From Lachnospiraceae bacterium (lineage in GTDB: Bacteria; Bacillota; Clostridia; Lachnospirales; Lachnospiraceae), in contig JAFTFE010000134.1 in the NCBI GenBank assembly GCA_017449765.1, forward strand, positions 1 through 64,000: DNA of 64,000 nucleotides. Direction: 5' to 3'. Within the stretch, counting starts at the first letter, position 1, and each line of letters starts with the position of its first letter. Below the pieces are notes generated by a model, which was not told where the DNA came from, made no database searches, and saw only the letters and a program-made list of their open reading frames with translations. Positions 28,150 to 37,348 of this stretch are shown here, piece by piece. Made by a program: the position numbers and the translations under genes.

Positions 28150-29391
28150 TTACTCTCGTATCTGTCCGTTACCGTAAATGATAAACTTGGTTGATGTGAG
28201 TGCCAAAAGCCCCATAGGTCCTCTTGCGTGAAGCTTCTGCGTGGATATGCCAATCTCTGCACCGAAACCGAACATAAATCCGTCAGTAAATCTCGTGGAT
28301 GCATTGACATACACACAGGCTGAATCTATCTCGTCCAAAAACTTTTGTGCATTCTCATAATTTTCAGTAATAATTGCCTCAGAATGTCCTGTGCTGTATC
28401 TGTTAATATGCTCTATAGCCTCGTCAATATTATCCACGACCTTTGCGGATATTATCTTGGCAAGGTATTCTGTTCCGTAGTCTTCTTCTGTAGCGGGTTT
28501 AATATAAGATGAAATAGAAACAGCCGTCTCATCGCCTCTTATTTCGCATTCATTTTCTGCAAGCATTTCTACTATAAGCGGGATTGCCTTGTCAGCGATA
28601 TCTTTGTGTATAACAAGAGATTCGCAGGTGTTACAGGTTCCAAGTCTCTGTAATTTAGCATTTTTAATTATAGGAATCGCTTTATCCATTGAAGCGAAGC
28701 TGTCAATATATATATGGCAGTTTCCCGTACCGGTCTCTATTACCGGAATAGTAGCATTTTCAACGACAGTTCTTATAAGTCCTGCACCTCCGCGTGGAAT
28801 AAGCAAATCCACGTATCTGTTCATACGCATAAATTGCCTTGCAATCTCTCTGTCAGTATCTTCAATCAGATTAATAGCATCCTCTGTAACATTACTCTCA
28901 CGAAGAGCCTCTTTTATAACCTTGACAAGTGCAATATTTGAATTGATGCAATCGCTTCCACCTCTTAATATTACTGCATTTCCGGTCTTAAAAGTAAGTG
29001 CAAAGGCATCTACTGTTACGTTTGGTCTTGACTCATATATGATGCCTATTACTCCCATAGGAACTCGCTGCTGTCCGATAAGCAGTCCATTTGGACGCTT
29101 TTTCATGGAAAGAATCTCTCCTATAGGATCTTCTAATGCTACAACCTCTCTTACACCGTCAGCCATACCGTCAAATCTTGACTTAGTAAGCTTAAGTCTG
29201 TCAAGAAGAGCCTCTGACATTCCTTTGCTTTTGGCATATTCTATATCCTTATCATTGGCTGCTATTATTTCCTCTGCATGCGCTACTATCGCATCAGCAA
29301 CCTTTAAAAGGGCATTGTTTTTTTCGTTCTGTCCAAGTTTAGCCATTAGACGCGAAGCACGCTTGGCTTTAATTCCTAATTCTTCAAGCAT
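28150..29391 (-). CDS. proA: Gamma-glutamyl phosphate reductase
   Basis: NADPH-dependent reduction of gamma-glutamyl phosphate to glutamate semialdehyde, second step of proline synthesis. At 413 residues it matches the family length. The catalytic cysteine lies in [13 protein letters not shown], with [25 protein letters not shown] ahead of it. AAGGAG precedes the start. ProB is encoded about 1 kb upstream on the same strand, separated by a folate gene, a DUF896 gene and a 138-bp repeat element. Confidence 0.96.
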   Translation of the reverse strand: MLEELGIKAKRASRLMAKLGQNEKNNALLKVADAIVAHAEEIIAANDKDIEYAKSKGMSEALLDRLKLTKSRFDGMADGVREVVALEDPIGEILSMKKRPNGLLIGQQRVPMGVIGIIYESRPNVTVDAFALTFKTGNAVILRGGSDCINSNIALVKVIKEALRESNVTEDAINLIEDTDREIARQFMRMNRYVDLLIPRGGAGLIRTVVENATIPVIETGTGNCHIYIDSFASMDKAIPIIKNAKLQRLGTCNTCESLVIHKDIADKAIPLIVEMLAENECEIRGDETAVSISSYIKPATEEDYGTEYLAKIISAKVVDNIDEAIEHINRYSTGHSEAIITENYENAQKFLDEIDSACVYVNASTRFTDGFMFGFGAEIGISTQKLHARGPMGLLALTSTKFIIYGNGQIRE

Positions 29392-29413
29392 TTTTTATTC
29401 ACTCCTTTTCTAA

Positions 29414-29551
29414 GGTTGAATATACGAATTATATCTATCACAGGCACGCTCTCGCTACGATTCGCACGTAGCGGTACTAAGTTCGAAAATACCTCGCTAA
29501 GTACCGACGGCTCATAGTACCTGCTTATAGATATAATTCGTATATTCAACC
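29414..29551. mobile_element. MITE-like element with 25-bp perfect terminal inverted repeats
   Basis: The ends at 29414-29438 and 29527-29551 are exact 25-base reverse complements, starting GGTTGAATATACG. The 88-base interior folds again: CGCTACG/CGTAGCG around a seven-base loop and CGGTACT/AGTACCG, giving a branched structure. It has no coding capacity and lies between two same-strand genes (cyclo-ligase and proA). A non-autonomous transposable element is one reading, a structured RNA in the proB-proA transcript another. No target-site duplication is obvious. Confidence 0.75.
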
Positions 29552-29574
29552 GCTATATTTATTAGTAAAATAAA

Positions 29575-30123
29575 TTAGTATATCACTCGCTCATCTGTTA
29601 TTATTATATCAGGGCGGATGTCATGTTCGTCGGTTGGGATATCAGGGAATATCTGCAGTTCAAAGCATACTGCTACTGTATGGCAGCAGGGGTATTCTTC
29701 AAGATATCTGTCATAATATCCACCGCCATAGCCGATTCTTTTCCTGTCCTCAGAAAATACTACTCCGGGCATTATGATTAGCGTATTTTCGTTGGGATTA
29801 AGTATCTCGTTAGAATCGGGCTCAGATATTCCGTAAGCACCTTCAATAAGCTTTGTGGTCTTATGATATCTGTAGAAATTCATTTGTTTATCTATAACCT
29901 TGGGCAGCCATACATTCTTATGGTTTTTAAATGCATCATTTATGAGGCTGTCAAGAATCACCTCATTATTTATATGCATATAAAGGCATATATCTGCAGC
30001 GCTTTTATATACTTCAAGCTCAGTGACTGCTTCACATATGCCTCTTGAAGTGTATTCAACATCTTTTTTGTTAAGAGATTCTCTAAGATAGAGAGCCGTT
30101 TCTCTGAAATCTTTCTTATCCAT
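29575..30123 (-). CDS. 5-formyltetrahydrofolate cyclo-ligase
   Basis: ATP-dependent conversion of 5-formyl-THF to 5,10-methenyl-THF. The protein has 182 residues; IGYGGGYYDRYLEEYP is the ATP/phosphate-binding signature, with NEVILDSLINDA and NVWLPKVIDKQMNFYRY upstream. AGAGG precedes the ATG. It starts three bases after the DUF896 gene stop, within the same operon. Confidence 0.93.
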   Translation of the reverse strand: MDKKDFRETALYLRESLNKKDVEYTSRGICEAVTELEVYKSAADICLYMHINNEVILDSLINDAFKNHKNVWLPKVIDKQMNFYRYHKTTKLIEGAYGISEPDSNEILNPNENTLIIMPGVVFSEDRKRIGYGGGYYDRYLEEYPCCHTVAVCFELQIFPDIPTDEHDIRPDIIITDERVIY

Positions 30124-30126
30124 ATG

Positions 30127-30351
30127 CTAACCTCTGTTATTACGCAACGGAATATCCTTTACATGAGTTATTGATCCGTCTTTTTCTTTAATATCTATAT
30201 TATCAAGCTGACTCTTAAGATTACCCTTTACACTATCAATAAACTCACGTCTTAATATTGCCTGCTCTGCTTTTTCCTCATCAGTTAGTCCTTCGGGTGT
30301 TTTACTCTTATGTGCAAGCTCATTTATTCTTTTTATTTTCTCGTCAGTCAT
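30127..30351 (-). CDS. DUF896 (YnzC-family) small protein
   Basis: A 74-residue protein beginning KIKRINELAHKSKTPEGLT, then EEKAEQAILRREFIDSVKGNL, which is the DUF896/YnzC pattern: a helical hairpin followed by a basic tail. No biochemical role is established; in Bacillus the YnzC relative belongs to an SOS gene group. AAGGAG precedes the ATG. Confidence 0.9.
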   Translation of the reverse strand: MTDEKIKRINELAHKSKTPEGLTDEEKAEQAILRREFIDSVKGNLKSQLDNIDIKEKDGSITHVKDIPLRNNRG

Positions 30352-30365
30352 TATATCTCCTTAAA

Positions 30366-31217
30366 CTACTTAGCATATCCCTTTTGTACTATAAAATCAA
30401 AAGTATCAAATTCATCTGTTTCATTAGCCAAGAACAATGTTCCGACATCTTCGCCGTCAATAAACGAGTTGATAATATCAAGATTATCAGCATTTAATAT
30501 TGCCATATCCGCACCCGAGTCAGTTGCAATTCGGGCAGCAGATATCTTCGTAGACATACCGCCTGTTCCGTAGCTTGTAACAGCTCCCTTCGCCATTTTA
30601 TCTATCTTCTCATCTATAATGTCCACTATGGATAGTTTCTTTGCACCAGGATTTTTATGTGGATCATCTGTATATAATCCATCAATATCAGATAATATTA
30701 TAAGCAAATCAGCATTGATTAGATGTGCTACTATAGCTGATAAGGTATCATTATCTCCGAATTCTATCTCCTCTGTGGCTACAGTATCATTTTCATTTAC
30801 GATAGGTATAATTCCCTGCTGCAATATCTCATTCAAAGCATTCTCAGCATTTCTTCTTCTTTCCTCATTAGTTATCGCATCAAATGTAAGAAGAACCTGT
30901 GCAGCAAGATGATTGTATTCCATGAAAAGCTTCTGATACATCATCATAAGCTGTGCCTGTCCTACAGATGCACAAGCCTGTTTAAGCGATACCGTCTTCG
31001 GCTTAGTGGTAAGTCCAATGGTCTGCCTACCTACAGCGATTGCACCTGAGGATACTAAAATCACGTCCTTATCTTGATTCTTCAGGTCACATATTATTCT
31101 TACAAGCTTTTCAAGCTTTCTGAAATTAACAAGTCCCGTCTCATCATGCATAAGTGATGAAGAACCTATCTTAATAACTATCTTCTTCTTATTCTTTAGA
31201 TTTTCTCTTGCGTCCAT
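30366..31217 (-). CDS. proB: Glutamate 5-kinase, without PUA domain
   Basis: Phosphorylates glutamate to gamma-glutamyl phosphate, the first and feedback-controlled step of proline synthesis. The amino-acid kinase domain is complete (KIVIKIGSSSLMHD, VILVSSGAIAVG, VNENDTVATEEIEFGDND, GTGGMSTKISAARIA). At 283 residues it lacks the C-terminal PUA domain found in the enteric enzyme; such short forms are known in Firmicutes. Downstream genes lead to proA. Confidence 0.95.
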   Translation of the reverse strand: MDARENLKNKKKIVIKIGSSSLMHDETGLVNFRKLEKLVRIICDLKNQDKDVILVSSGAIAVGRQTIGLTTKPKTVSLKQACASVGQAQLMMMYQKLFMEYNHLAAQVLLTFDAITNEERRRNAENALNEILQQGIIPIVNENDTVATEEIEFGDNDTLSAIVAHLINADLLIILSDIDGLYTDDPHKNPGAKKLSIVDIIDEKIDKMAKGAVTSYGTGGMSTKISAARIATDSGADMAILNADNLDIINSFIDGEDVGTLFLANETDEFDTFDFIVQKGYAK

Positions 31218-31265
31218 GTGTATAAAATAACCTTTCTATCATAATTATAATAACAGTTAATTATA

Positions 31266-32939
31266 TTATTTCTTACCGGCAAGATACTCTGCAACTGCCT
31301 CAGCAACCTTAATGCCGTCTACAGCGGCAGAGGTTATTCCGCCCGCATATCCTGCGCCTTCTCCACAGGGGAATATGCCGGTCATATTCGACATTAAAGA
31401 ATCATCTCGTAATATTCTTATAGGAGATGAGGTTCTTGATTCTATACCTGACAGACATGCTTCCTCTGAACCAAAGCCTTTTAGTTTTTTATCATAATTA
31501 AAAATTGCTTCAATTATAGCATTATTTACATATTGTGGCAAACAATTATTAAGATTTCCAAGTGTATACCCGCCTTTTATATTAGGCTTCATACTGCCTA
31601 AGCTGTCTGAAGGCTTATTATCACGATAATCCTTCAGAAGCTGTACGGGGATTTTGCCTTTTCCTTCAACATATGAAAGTCTCTCGTATTTTTTTTGAAA
31701 CTCACATCCTGCCAATACTCCGTAATCACCAAAGCCTTCATTTATAAAGTCCTCAGGCGTGACTGTACACACTATGGCGCTGTTGGAATTCTCCTCATCA
31801 CGAGCATGATTGCTCATGCCGTTTACTACAGACTGTTCATCATCCGATGATGCATTTACGACAAATCCGCCGGGACACATACAGAAGCTGTATACTCCCC
31901 TGCCATCGCCTGAGTGATAGGTCATCTTATAATCAGCAGCCGCAAGAAGCTTTGATATATCGCTGTCTCCGTATTGTGCTTTATTTATAAGCTCTTTCTT
32001 ATGTTCAATACGCAGTCCTATGGCAAATGCTTTCTGCTCCATATTAATATCAGTATTGGAAAGCATCTTGAAAGTATCTCTTGCACTGTGGCCAATAGCA
32101 AGTATAAGAGCATTTGTTTTAACATGCTTTATTGAATTATCATTATTTAAAGTTATTTCAACATCAAGTGTATCATCATTGATATAAGAATAACCGGTGA
32201 ATCTTTCTTCGAAAAAAACATCACCACCAAGACGGAAAATCTCCTCACGCATATTATGCATTACCGATCTTAACTCATTAGTACCTATATGCGGCTTAGC
32301 AAGAAAACCTATATCCGTCGGAGCACCAAAACCTATAAAGTCGTCAATCACGGCTTTAATCCGCCCTGTCTTATCTTTATTATTTGTACCGAGCTTGCCG
32401 TCCGAGAATGTACCGGCACCACCCTCACCGAAGGAAACATTTGACTCGCTGTTAATTGTGCCACCGTTCCAAAAAGATTCTACATCTTTGATTCTTTCCT
32501 CAACACATTTTCCTCGCTCATATATAACAGGCTTAAATCCCATACGTGCAAGATAAAGTCCGGCAAAATATCCTGCCGGTCCGGAGCCGATTATTATAGG
32601 TCTTAAAATATTTTTATTATTTAAATTATACTTGGGAAGTTTGTATTTTTCATTCTTAGTAGACATAATATTGTTATTGTTAATATTTTTGGATAAAATA
32701 TATTTTTCATCAGAAGAAGTAATATCAACAGTAATTATGTAACATAGATTTTCTTTGTCTCTTGCATCAAGCGAAATTTTAACTAGCCTTTCAATGCTAA
32801 AATTTGATGTTTTTATGCATTTCGAAATTTTTTCTTTTAATATATCAGTATCAATTATTTTACCGATGTCCGATATTAAACTTTTATCTATTGAATAAAG
32901 CTTTGACAGGCTAATCTTTAGCTGATTTATTCTAATCAT
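31266..32939 (-). CDS. FAD-dependent oxidoreductase of the COG2509 type
   Basis: Flavoprotein of 557 residues. After about 105 residues of N-terminal domain comes the FAD-binding motif RPIIIGSGPAGYFAGLYLARMG, then FGEGGAGTFSDGKL and GRGVYSFCMCPGGFVVNA, and a C-terminal FPCGEGAGYAGGITSAAVDG. This pattern is that of the uncharacterised NAD(FAD)-utilising dehydrogenases. Its substrate is unknown. The ATG overlaps the stop of the previous flavoprotein gene (ATGA), so the two are co-translated. Confidence 0.85.
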   Translation of the reverse strand: MIRINQLKISLSKLYSIDKSLISDIGKIIDTDILKEKISKCIKTSNFSIERLVKISLDARDKENLCYIITVDITSSDEKYILSKNINNNNIMSTKNEKYKLPKYNLNNKNILRPIIIGSGPAGYFAGLYLARMGFKPVIYERGKCVEERIKDVESFWNGGTINSESNVSFGEGGAGTFSDGKLGTNNKDKTGRIKAVIDDFIGFGAPTDIGFLAKPHIGTNELRSVMHNMREEIFRLGGDVFFEERFTGYSYINDDTLDVEITLNNDNSIKHVKTNALILAIGHSARDTFKMLSNTDINMEQKAFAIGLRIEHKKELINKAQYGDSDISKLLAAADYKMTYHSGDGRGVYSFCMCPGGFVVNASSDDEQSVVNGMSNHARDEENSNSAIVCTVTPEDFINEGFGDYGVLAGCEFQKKYERLSYVEGKGKIPVQLLKDYRDNKPSDSLGSMKPNIKGGYTLGNLNNCLPQYVNNAIIEAIFNYDKKLKGFGSEEACLSGIESRTSSPIRILRDDSLMSNMTGIFPCGEGAGYAGGITSAAVDGIKVAEAVAEYLAGKK

Positions 32940-34135
32940 ATACTCTCTCCGGCTCTTTTCCCTGTTATTATGGCGTATGTAAGATTATATCCGCCGCAAA
33001 TGCCGTCTATATCTGTCATCTCGCCTATCGCATATAATCCCGAATATTTTTTTATACTCATATCATCAGGATTTAACTCATCAAGACATATTCCTCCGGC
33101 TGTGACCTGAGCATTTTCAAAATCCGTTAAATCCTTTATCTCAAACTTAAAGTTATGCAAATAATTAATTAGATAATCTGTATCGTATGATGTCTTATCA
33201 ACATTTTTCAAAACATATTCTGCAAGCTTGTCATTTAAAAATACATTAAGAAGAGCCTTTTTTTTACGATAGCTGTGATTATCAAATATATTATTTATTA
33301 CCGAATCTTCCACATCAGGAACAAAATCAATTTTTATAAATGCTCTTTTTCCTGATTTTAATATCTTACCTGCTTTAGATGAAAGATTAAAAATCATAAT
33401 ACCCGATAATCCGTAATTTGTTATCTGAAGCTCTCCTTCTTCTTCGGCATATATCTCATTCTCGGGATTGTCAGAATAAAGCCGGGCTACAGCATGTGTC
33501 CTCACTCCTGCTACAGCACTTACATCCTCTACAGTTTTAAGACCGCACAAAGCAGGTCTTATGTCAGTACATTCTAAATCCAACATCCCGGCAAGTTTAT
33601 ATCCGCATAAGCTTCCTCCAAGTTTTCTATAGCTTGCACCCCCACAGGCTAAGACGACGTTTGAAGCCTTTATTTTGCGATTTGAGACATTTATTTCATA
33701 AAGATCATCAATTCTATCTATTTTACAGATTTCGCTCTTAAAAAGGATTTCTACATTTAGATTCTTTAATACATCGTTTACGGTCCACATTAATGAGGAA
33801 GCCTGTAGAGATTTTGGATATACATATGAATTAATATCGTATGTAATTATCCCGAGAGATTTTAAAAAATCTGTAACCTCCTCATCGGGACAATTTGACT
33901 TGAATATTTTTTTTAAGAAAACATCATATAAATCTGATGAAGAGTTATAATACCTTGTATAATCAGCTGAAAAATTATGATTGGTTATATTACATCTTCC
34001 GTTTCCCGTTGCATAGATTTTTTTGCCGAGTTTATCGTTTTTTTCTAAAATAATAACCTTATGTCCTCTTCGGGCAGCAGTTATGGCACATGAAATTGCC
34101 GACATTCCACCGCCAATTATACATAAATCGTACAT
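32936..34135 (-). CDS. HI0933/YhiN-family flavoprotein
   Basis: A 399-residue FAD protein with MYDLCIIGGGMSAISCAITAARRG at the start (FAD-binding Rossmann), GKKIYATGNGRCNITN, VLACGGASYRKLGG and the C-terminal IDGICGGYNLTYAIITGKRAG. The family is often labelled aminoacetone oxidase-like, but its natural substrate is uncertain. AAGGAG precedes the ATG. It is directly coupled to the COG2509 flavoprotein. Confidence 0.88.
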   Translation of the reverse strand: MYDLCIIGGGMSAISCAITAARRGHKVIILEKNDKLGKKIYATGNGRCNITNHNFSADYTRYYNSSSDLYDVFLKKIFKSNCPDEEVTDFLKSLGIITYDINSYVYPKSLQASSLMWTVNDVLKNLNVEILFKSEICKIDRIDDLYEINVSNRKIKASNVVLACGGASYRKLGGSLCGYKLAGMLDLECTDIRPALCGLKTVEDVSAVAGVRTHAVARLYSDNPENEIYAEEEGELQITNYGLSGIMIFNLSSKAGKILKSGKRAFIKIDFVPDVEDSVINNIFDNHSYRKKKALLNVFLNDKLAEYVLKNVDKTSYDTDYLINYLHNFKFEIKDLTDFENAQVTAGGICLDELNPDDMSIKKYSGLYAIGEMTDIDGICGGYNLTYAIITGKRAGESI

Positions 34136-34176
34136 ATAATCTCCTTAGTTTCATAATACAATATTAAAATTTCCTG

Positions 34177-34617
34177 TCAACTTGCTATGGATTCAAGAAA
34201 ATCAAAAAGTTCCTCCTTATTATCAAAGGTAATATTATTGAGGATTTTTTCATATTGTACACTATCAATGATTTTTAAGACAGCTGCATCAATATCCGTA
34301 TATTCATATACATTATTCTTGTCATTGAGATATACAATGACATATCCGTCTTCTATTCCGACTATATATATATCATTTGCAATTACATAATCTGTTCTGT
34401 TATCAATAATTGAATTAACACTTTCAGCTTCTGTATCCGTATCCGGATATCCCGGCAGGACACTCTCAGCTAAATCATAATCATCTGTTATATTCTCTGT
34501 AAGCACAACATCTTCATTAGGTTTATCAGACTTATATTTATAGATTGCTGCCGTCATAAAATATGCTAACGCAAATATTGATATGAACAAAAACGTGTAT
34601 AAAAATAATTTCTTCAT
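34177..34617 (-). CDS. BofC C-terminal-domain-like protein, membrane-anchored
   Basis: A 146-residue protein with one N-terminal hydrophobic segment (about 5-25) and a C-terminal domain with the pattern VGIEDGYVIVYLNDKNNVYE, then YTDIDAAVL and EELFDFLES, resembling the BofC C-terminal domain that in Bacillus acts in sporulation checkpoint control. The middle is acidic and probably unstructured. The second ATG (34617) is chosen: AAGGAG lies eight bases ahead of it and only three from the first. The assignment is by remembered similarity. Confidence 0.6.
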   Translation of the reverse strand: MKKLFLYTFLFISIFALAYFMTAAIYKYKSDKPNEDVVLTENITDDYDLAESVLPGYPDTDTEAESVNSIIDNRTDYVIANDIYIVGIEDGYVIVYLNDKNNVYEYTDIDAAVLKIIDSVQYEKILNNITFDNKEELFDFLESIAS

Positions 34618-34660
34618 GGCATTCACTCCTTGAAGAAATTATTTCCTAAAAACTATAAAA

Positions 34661-35770
34661 TTATTCTATAATAATTGATGCAGGCATAGTATAATCGAAG
34701 ACTGTTACAAATGTTTGTCCCGGATTAAGTTTAAGCTCTGTCTCATCAGGATAATATAATTTGTTAACACCGTCCTCATATCTGCAGTTACCAACGATAT
34801 ATTGACCATCAGTGAAATAATAAAACAGCATATCTTTATCCCATGAAACAAATCTATAGTATCCTGTTTCGTCGGAAGTATATTCAACCATTAATATTAA
34901 AACATTTTTATATGCTAATCCTTCACCTGTATTAGCATCTATCTGCGGATCATAAAATTGAAGTCTGTGATATAAGCCATCATTTTCATCATAAACAAAT
35001 CTCGGAACTCTTGTATCACTATATGCGGTGATAACTTGATTGCCCGGTTTTGGATCCCCCTTTACCAGAGGTTTATCCTTATAATTAAATGAAAACATTG
35101 GAACATAACTGTCATCATGTTCAAGACTATATCCCTTACTCTCGATACCTGCAGCTATTAAATCAGAATTAGTAAATACATCATGTGGAGCTGATCTGCC
35201 CGGATCTCTATAGTACATAGTCTCACCAAGAGATAAACCGTTTAATGACAGTACTTCTGAATCGCTCTCAATCATTTCCTGAGCCGTAGGTGACCATCCG
35301 TAATGAGCAAAGAATCCATCATACATCTTAGATAATTGGACATAAGGAACTCTTGCACTTCTGATTGGTCCTAACTTTTCAATATCATCGTATTTATCAA
35401 ATACACATAAAAATCTGGTAATTCCACCTTCAACCAATATTTCATAAGTAATAGCCGCCTGTGATAATCCGGCCTGTGGCATTGCTTCACTTATATTATT
35501 AACCATAATACAAAATGGTCTTTGATTTTCATATTTATCTTCTATCCATTCACCGGTTAAATCACTTAATATATAACCCTCTTTTGATATAACTTGTATA
35601 TCCTCTGCTGATCCTTCCATAGTTGCCACCGGCGAAACATTGATAGCTGCTTCTTCTGTAACAGCGGCAGTTGTTTCCTCGTCTTTTTTACCGCAGCCTC
35701 CAAGCAGCATAACAGCAATCATTGTTGCGGCAAGAAATGCTGTTTTTTTATTAGTTTTCTTCATAGTCAC
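34661..35770 (-). CDS. DUF3048 (YerB-type) lipoprotein
   Basis: Secreted lipoprotein of 369 residues: a basic start, hydrophobic core and lipobox LLGGC with cysteine at about residue 26. Next come an acidic/Thr-rich linker and the DUF3048 domain (PFCIMVNNISEAMPQAGLSQ, KLGPIRSARVPYV, FAHYGWSPTAQEMI). The role of the family is unknown. A GTG start at 35770 is kept because AAAGGA lies at proper distance; an ATG at 35764 is the alternative. The start overlaps the end of ybeY by 20 bases. Confidence 0.9.
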   Translation of the reverse strand: MTMKKTNKKTAFLAATMIAVMLLGGCGKKDEETTAAVTEEAAINVSPVATMEGSAEDIQVISKEGYILSDLTGEWIEDKYENQRPFCIMVNNISEAMPQAGLSQAAITYEILVEGGITRFLCVFDKYDDIEKLGPIRSARVPYVQLSKMYDGFFAHYGWSPTAQEMIESDSEVLSLNGLSLGETMYYRDPGRSAPHDVFTNSDLIAAGIESKGYSLEHDDSYVPMFSFNYKDKPLVKGDPKPGNQVITAYSDTRVPRFVYDENDGLYHRLQFYDPQIDANTGEGLAYKNVLILMVEYTSDETGYYRFVSWDKDMLFYYFTDGQYIVGNCRYEDGVNKLYYPDETELKLNPGQTFVTVFDYTMPASIIIE

Positions 35771-36263
35771 GTTTATATCCTTTCATGTTAAGTATTATTT
35801 CCTGCATATCTTCCATTTTGAGTCTTTCTTCGTCTTCAATATGGTCGTATCCTGCAAGATGAAGCATACTATGAGCAGTTAAAAAGGCAACTTCACGATA
35901 TACAGAATGATTAAATTCCTTTGCCTGTTCTGATATCTTGTCCACATTTAAGACTATGTCTCCCAACATAAGCTCACCCGTATCCTGATTAAAGTAATCA
36001 AAGGGTGAATCTTCTAAGCCTTCAAAATCTCCGGGGGATTCATAATCAATCAAAGGGAAAGATAAAACATCTGTCGGCGAATCAATCTCTCTGAATTCAT
36101 GATTTATCTGCCTGATTCCCTCATTATCAGTAAATATTACATTCACCTCACATTCATAGGGACATTTTAGACATTCCAAAGAAGCATCAATAATCTCCAA
36201 AACAATGTTCTTATATCTTTCAGGCAGTCTTTCGTTTACCTCATTTTCAAAATAAACACTCAT
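35751..36263 (-). CDS. ybeY: Endoribonuclease / rRNA maturation factor YbeY
   Basis: Metal-dependent RNase involved in 16S rRNA 3' maturation and ribosome quality control. In 170 residues, the zinc motif TAHSMLHLAGYDH (H-x3-H-x5-H) is present, and TDVLSFPLID is the conserved strand before it. An insertion of about ten acidic residues follows that strand. RBS AGAGGA. It follows phoH in the yqfC-yqfD-phoH-ybeY order known from Firmicutes. Confidence 0.95.
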   Translation of the reverse strand: MSVYFENEVNERLPERYKNIVLEIIDASLECLKCPYECEVNVIFTDNEGIRQINHEFREIDSPTDVLSFPLIDYESPGDFEGLEDSPFDYFNQDTGELMLGDIVLNVDKISEQAKEFNHSVYREVAFLTAHSMLHLAGYDHIEDEERLKMEDMQEIILNMKGYKRDYEEN

Positions 36264-36349
36264 TTATTTTCCTCTTTTAACTTGTTTATTATACACTATA
36301 TCTTCCATATAATCAAGCTTTAAACGTATTATATTGTGGATTAATATTT

Positions 36350-37348
36350 TTATCTGTTATTTACATTGCTTTTTTTGACTTTTGATTCATATTGCTCATA
36401 TGCATTTACAATCTTTTGAACAAGCGGATGTCTTACTACATCCTCACTTGTAAAGTTAATTACTGATATTTCATCAATACGGCTTATAACCTTTAATGCA
36501 ACTTCAAGTCCCGAAATCTCATTCTTTGCTAAGTCTTTTTGCGACAAATCTCCTGTAATTATTGCTTTCGAGCCAAAGCCTATTCGAGTCAGAAACATCT
36601 TCATCTGTGCGGGTGTAGTGTTCTGGGCCTCATCAAGTACGATATACGCATTATCCAAGGTTCGTCCGCGCATATAGGCAAGCGGTGCAACCTCGATAAG
36701 TCCCTTTTCCATGTTTTTCATAAAGCTTTCCGCACCCATAATCTCATATAAAGCATCATACAAAGGTCTAAGATACGGGTCTACTTTGCTCTGTAAATCT
36801 CCGGGTAAAAAACCTAATTTTTCTCCTGCTTCAATGGCAGGTCTGGTTAATATAATACGATTAACTTCATTATTCTTAAAAGCAGTTATCGCCTTTGCCA
36901 TAGCAAGATATGTCTTACCCGTACCGGCAGGTCCGACACCAAACACAATCATGTTTTTATCTATAGCTTCAAGATACTTTTGCTGACCTATAGTCTTGGC
37001 TTTTACAGGTTTACCGTTTATTGTATGACAAATAATATTACTGTCCTTATCAAGCTCGCTTATTACTTCAACTTTCTTATCTTTATCTTTTGATTTTGAA
37101 AGGGATATGGCATAATTAATACTTTGTTCACTTATAACATTGCCATTTTTTGAAAGTTTAATCATTTCGCTTATTATGCTGATAGTCTTTTTTACATTAT
37201 CCTCAACACCGACCACACGTAAAGTATCATCACGAAGTACGATACTTACATTAAATGCCTTTTCAAGATTCTTTATATTCTTATCAAATTGTCCGAACAC
37301 ATTCTGTATATGCTCCTCAGGTACATTTATGGTATCAATATATGCCAT
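36350..37348 (-). CDS. phoH: PhoH family ATPase
   Basis: A 332-residue protein with an N-terminal KH-like domain (about 1-100) and a PhoH ATPase domain: Walker A GPAGTGKTYLA, RPAIEAGEKLGFLPG, Walker B YIVLDEAQNTTPAQMKMFLT and ITGDLSQ. PhoH proteins are presumed RNA helicase/ATPases linked to RNA turnover and are often next to YbeY, as here. The start overlaps the end of yqfD by 14 bases. Confidence 0.95.
   Translation of the reverse strand: MAYIDTINVPEEHIQNVFGQFDKNIKNLEKAFNVSIVLRDDTLRVVGVEDNVKKTISIISEMIKLSKNGNVISEQSINYAISLSKSKDKDKKVEVISELDKDSNIICHTINGKPVKAKTIGQQKYLEAIDKNMIVFGVGPAGTGKTYLAMAKAITAFKNNEVNRIILTRPAIEAGEKLGFLPGDLQSKVDPYLRPLYDALYEIMGAESFMKNMEKGLIEVAPLAYMRGRTLDNAYIVLDEAQNTTPAQMKMFLTRIGFGSKAIITGDLSQKDLAKNEISGLEVALKVISRIDEISVINFTSEDVVRHPLVQKIVNAYEQYESKVKKSNVNNR

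Noticed and set aside
28589..29413. 274-codon open frame on the plus strand opposite proA
   Set aside because: Shadow of proA; low-complexity Ser/Ile-rich translation without recognisable domains.
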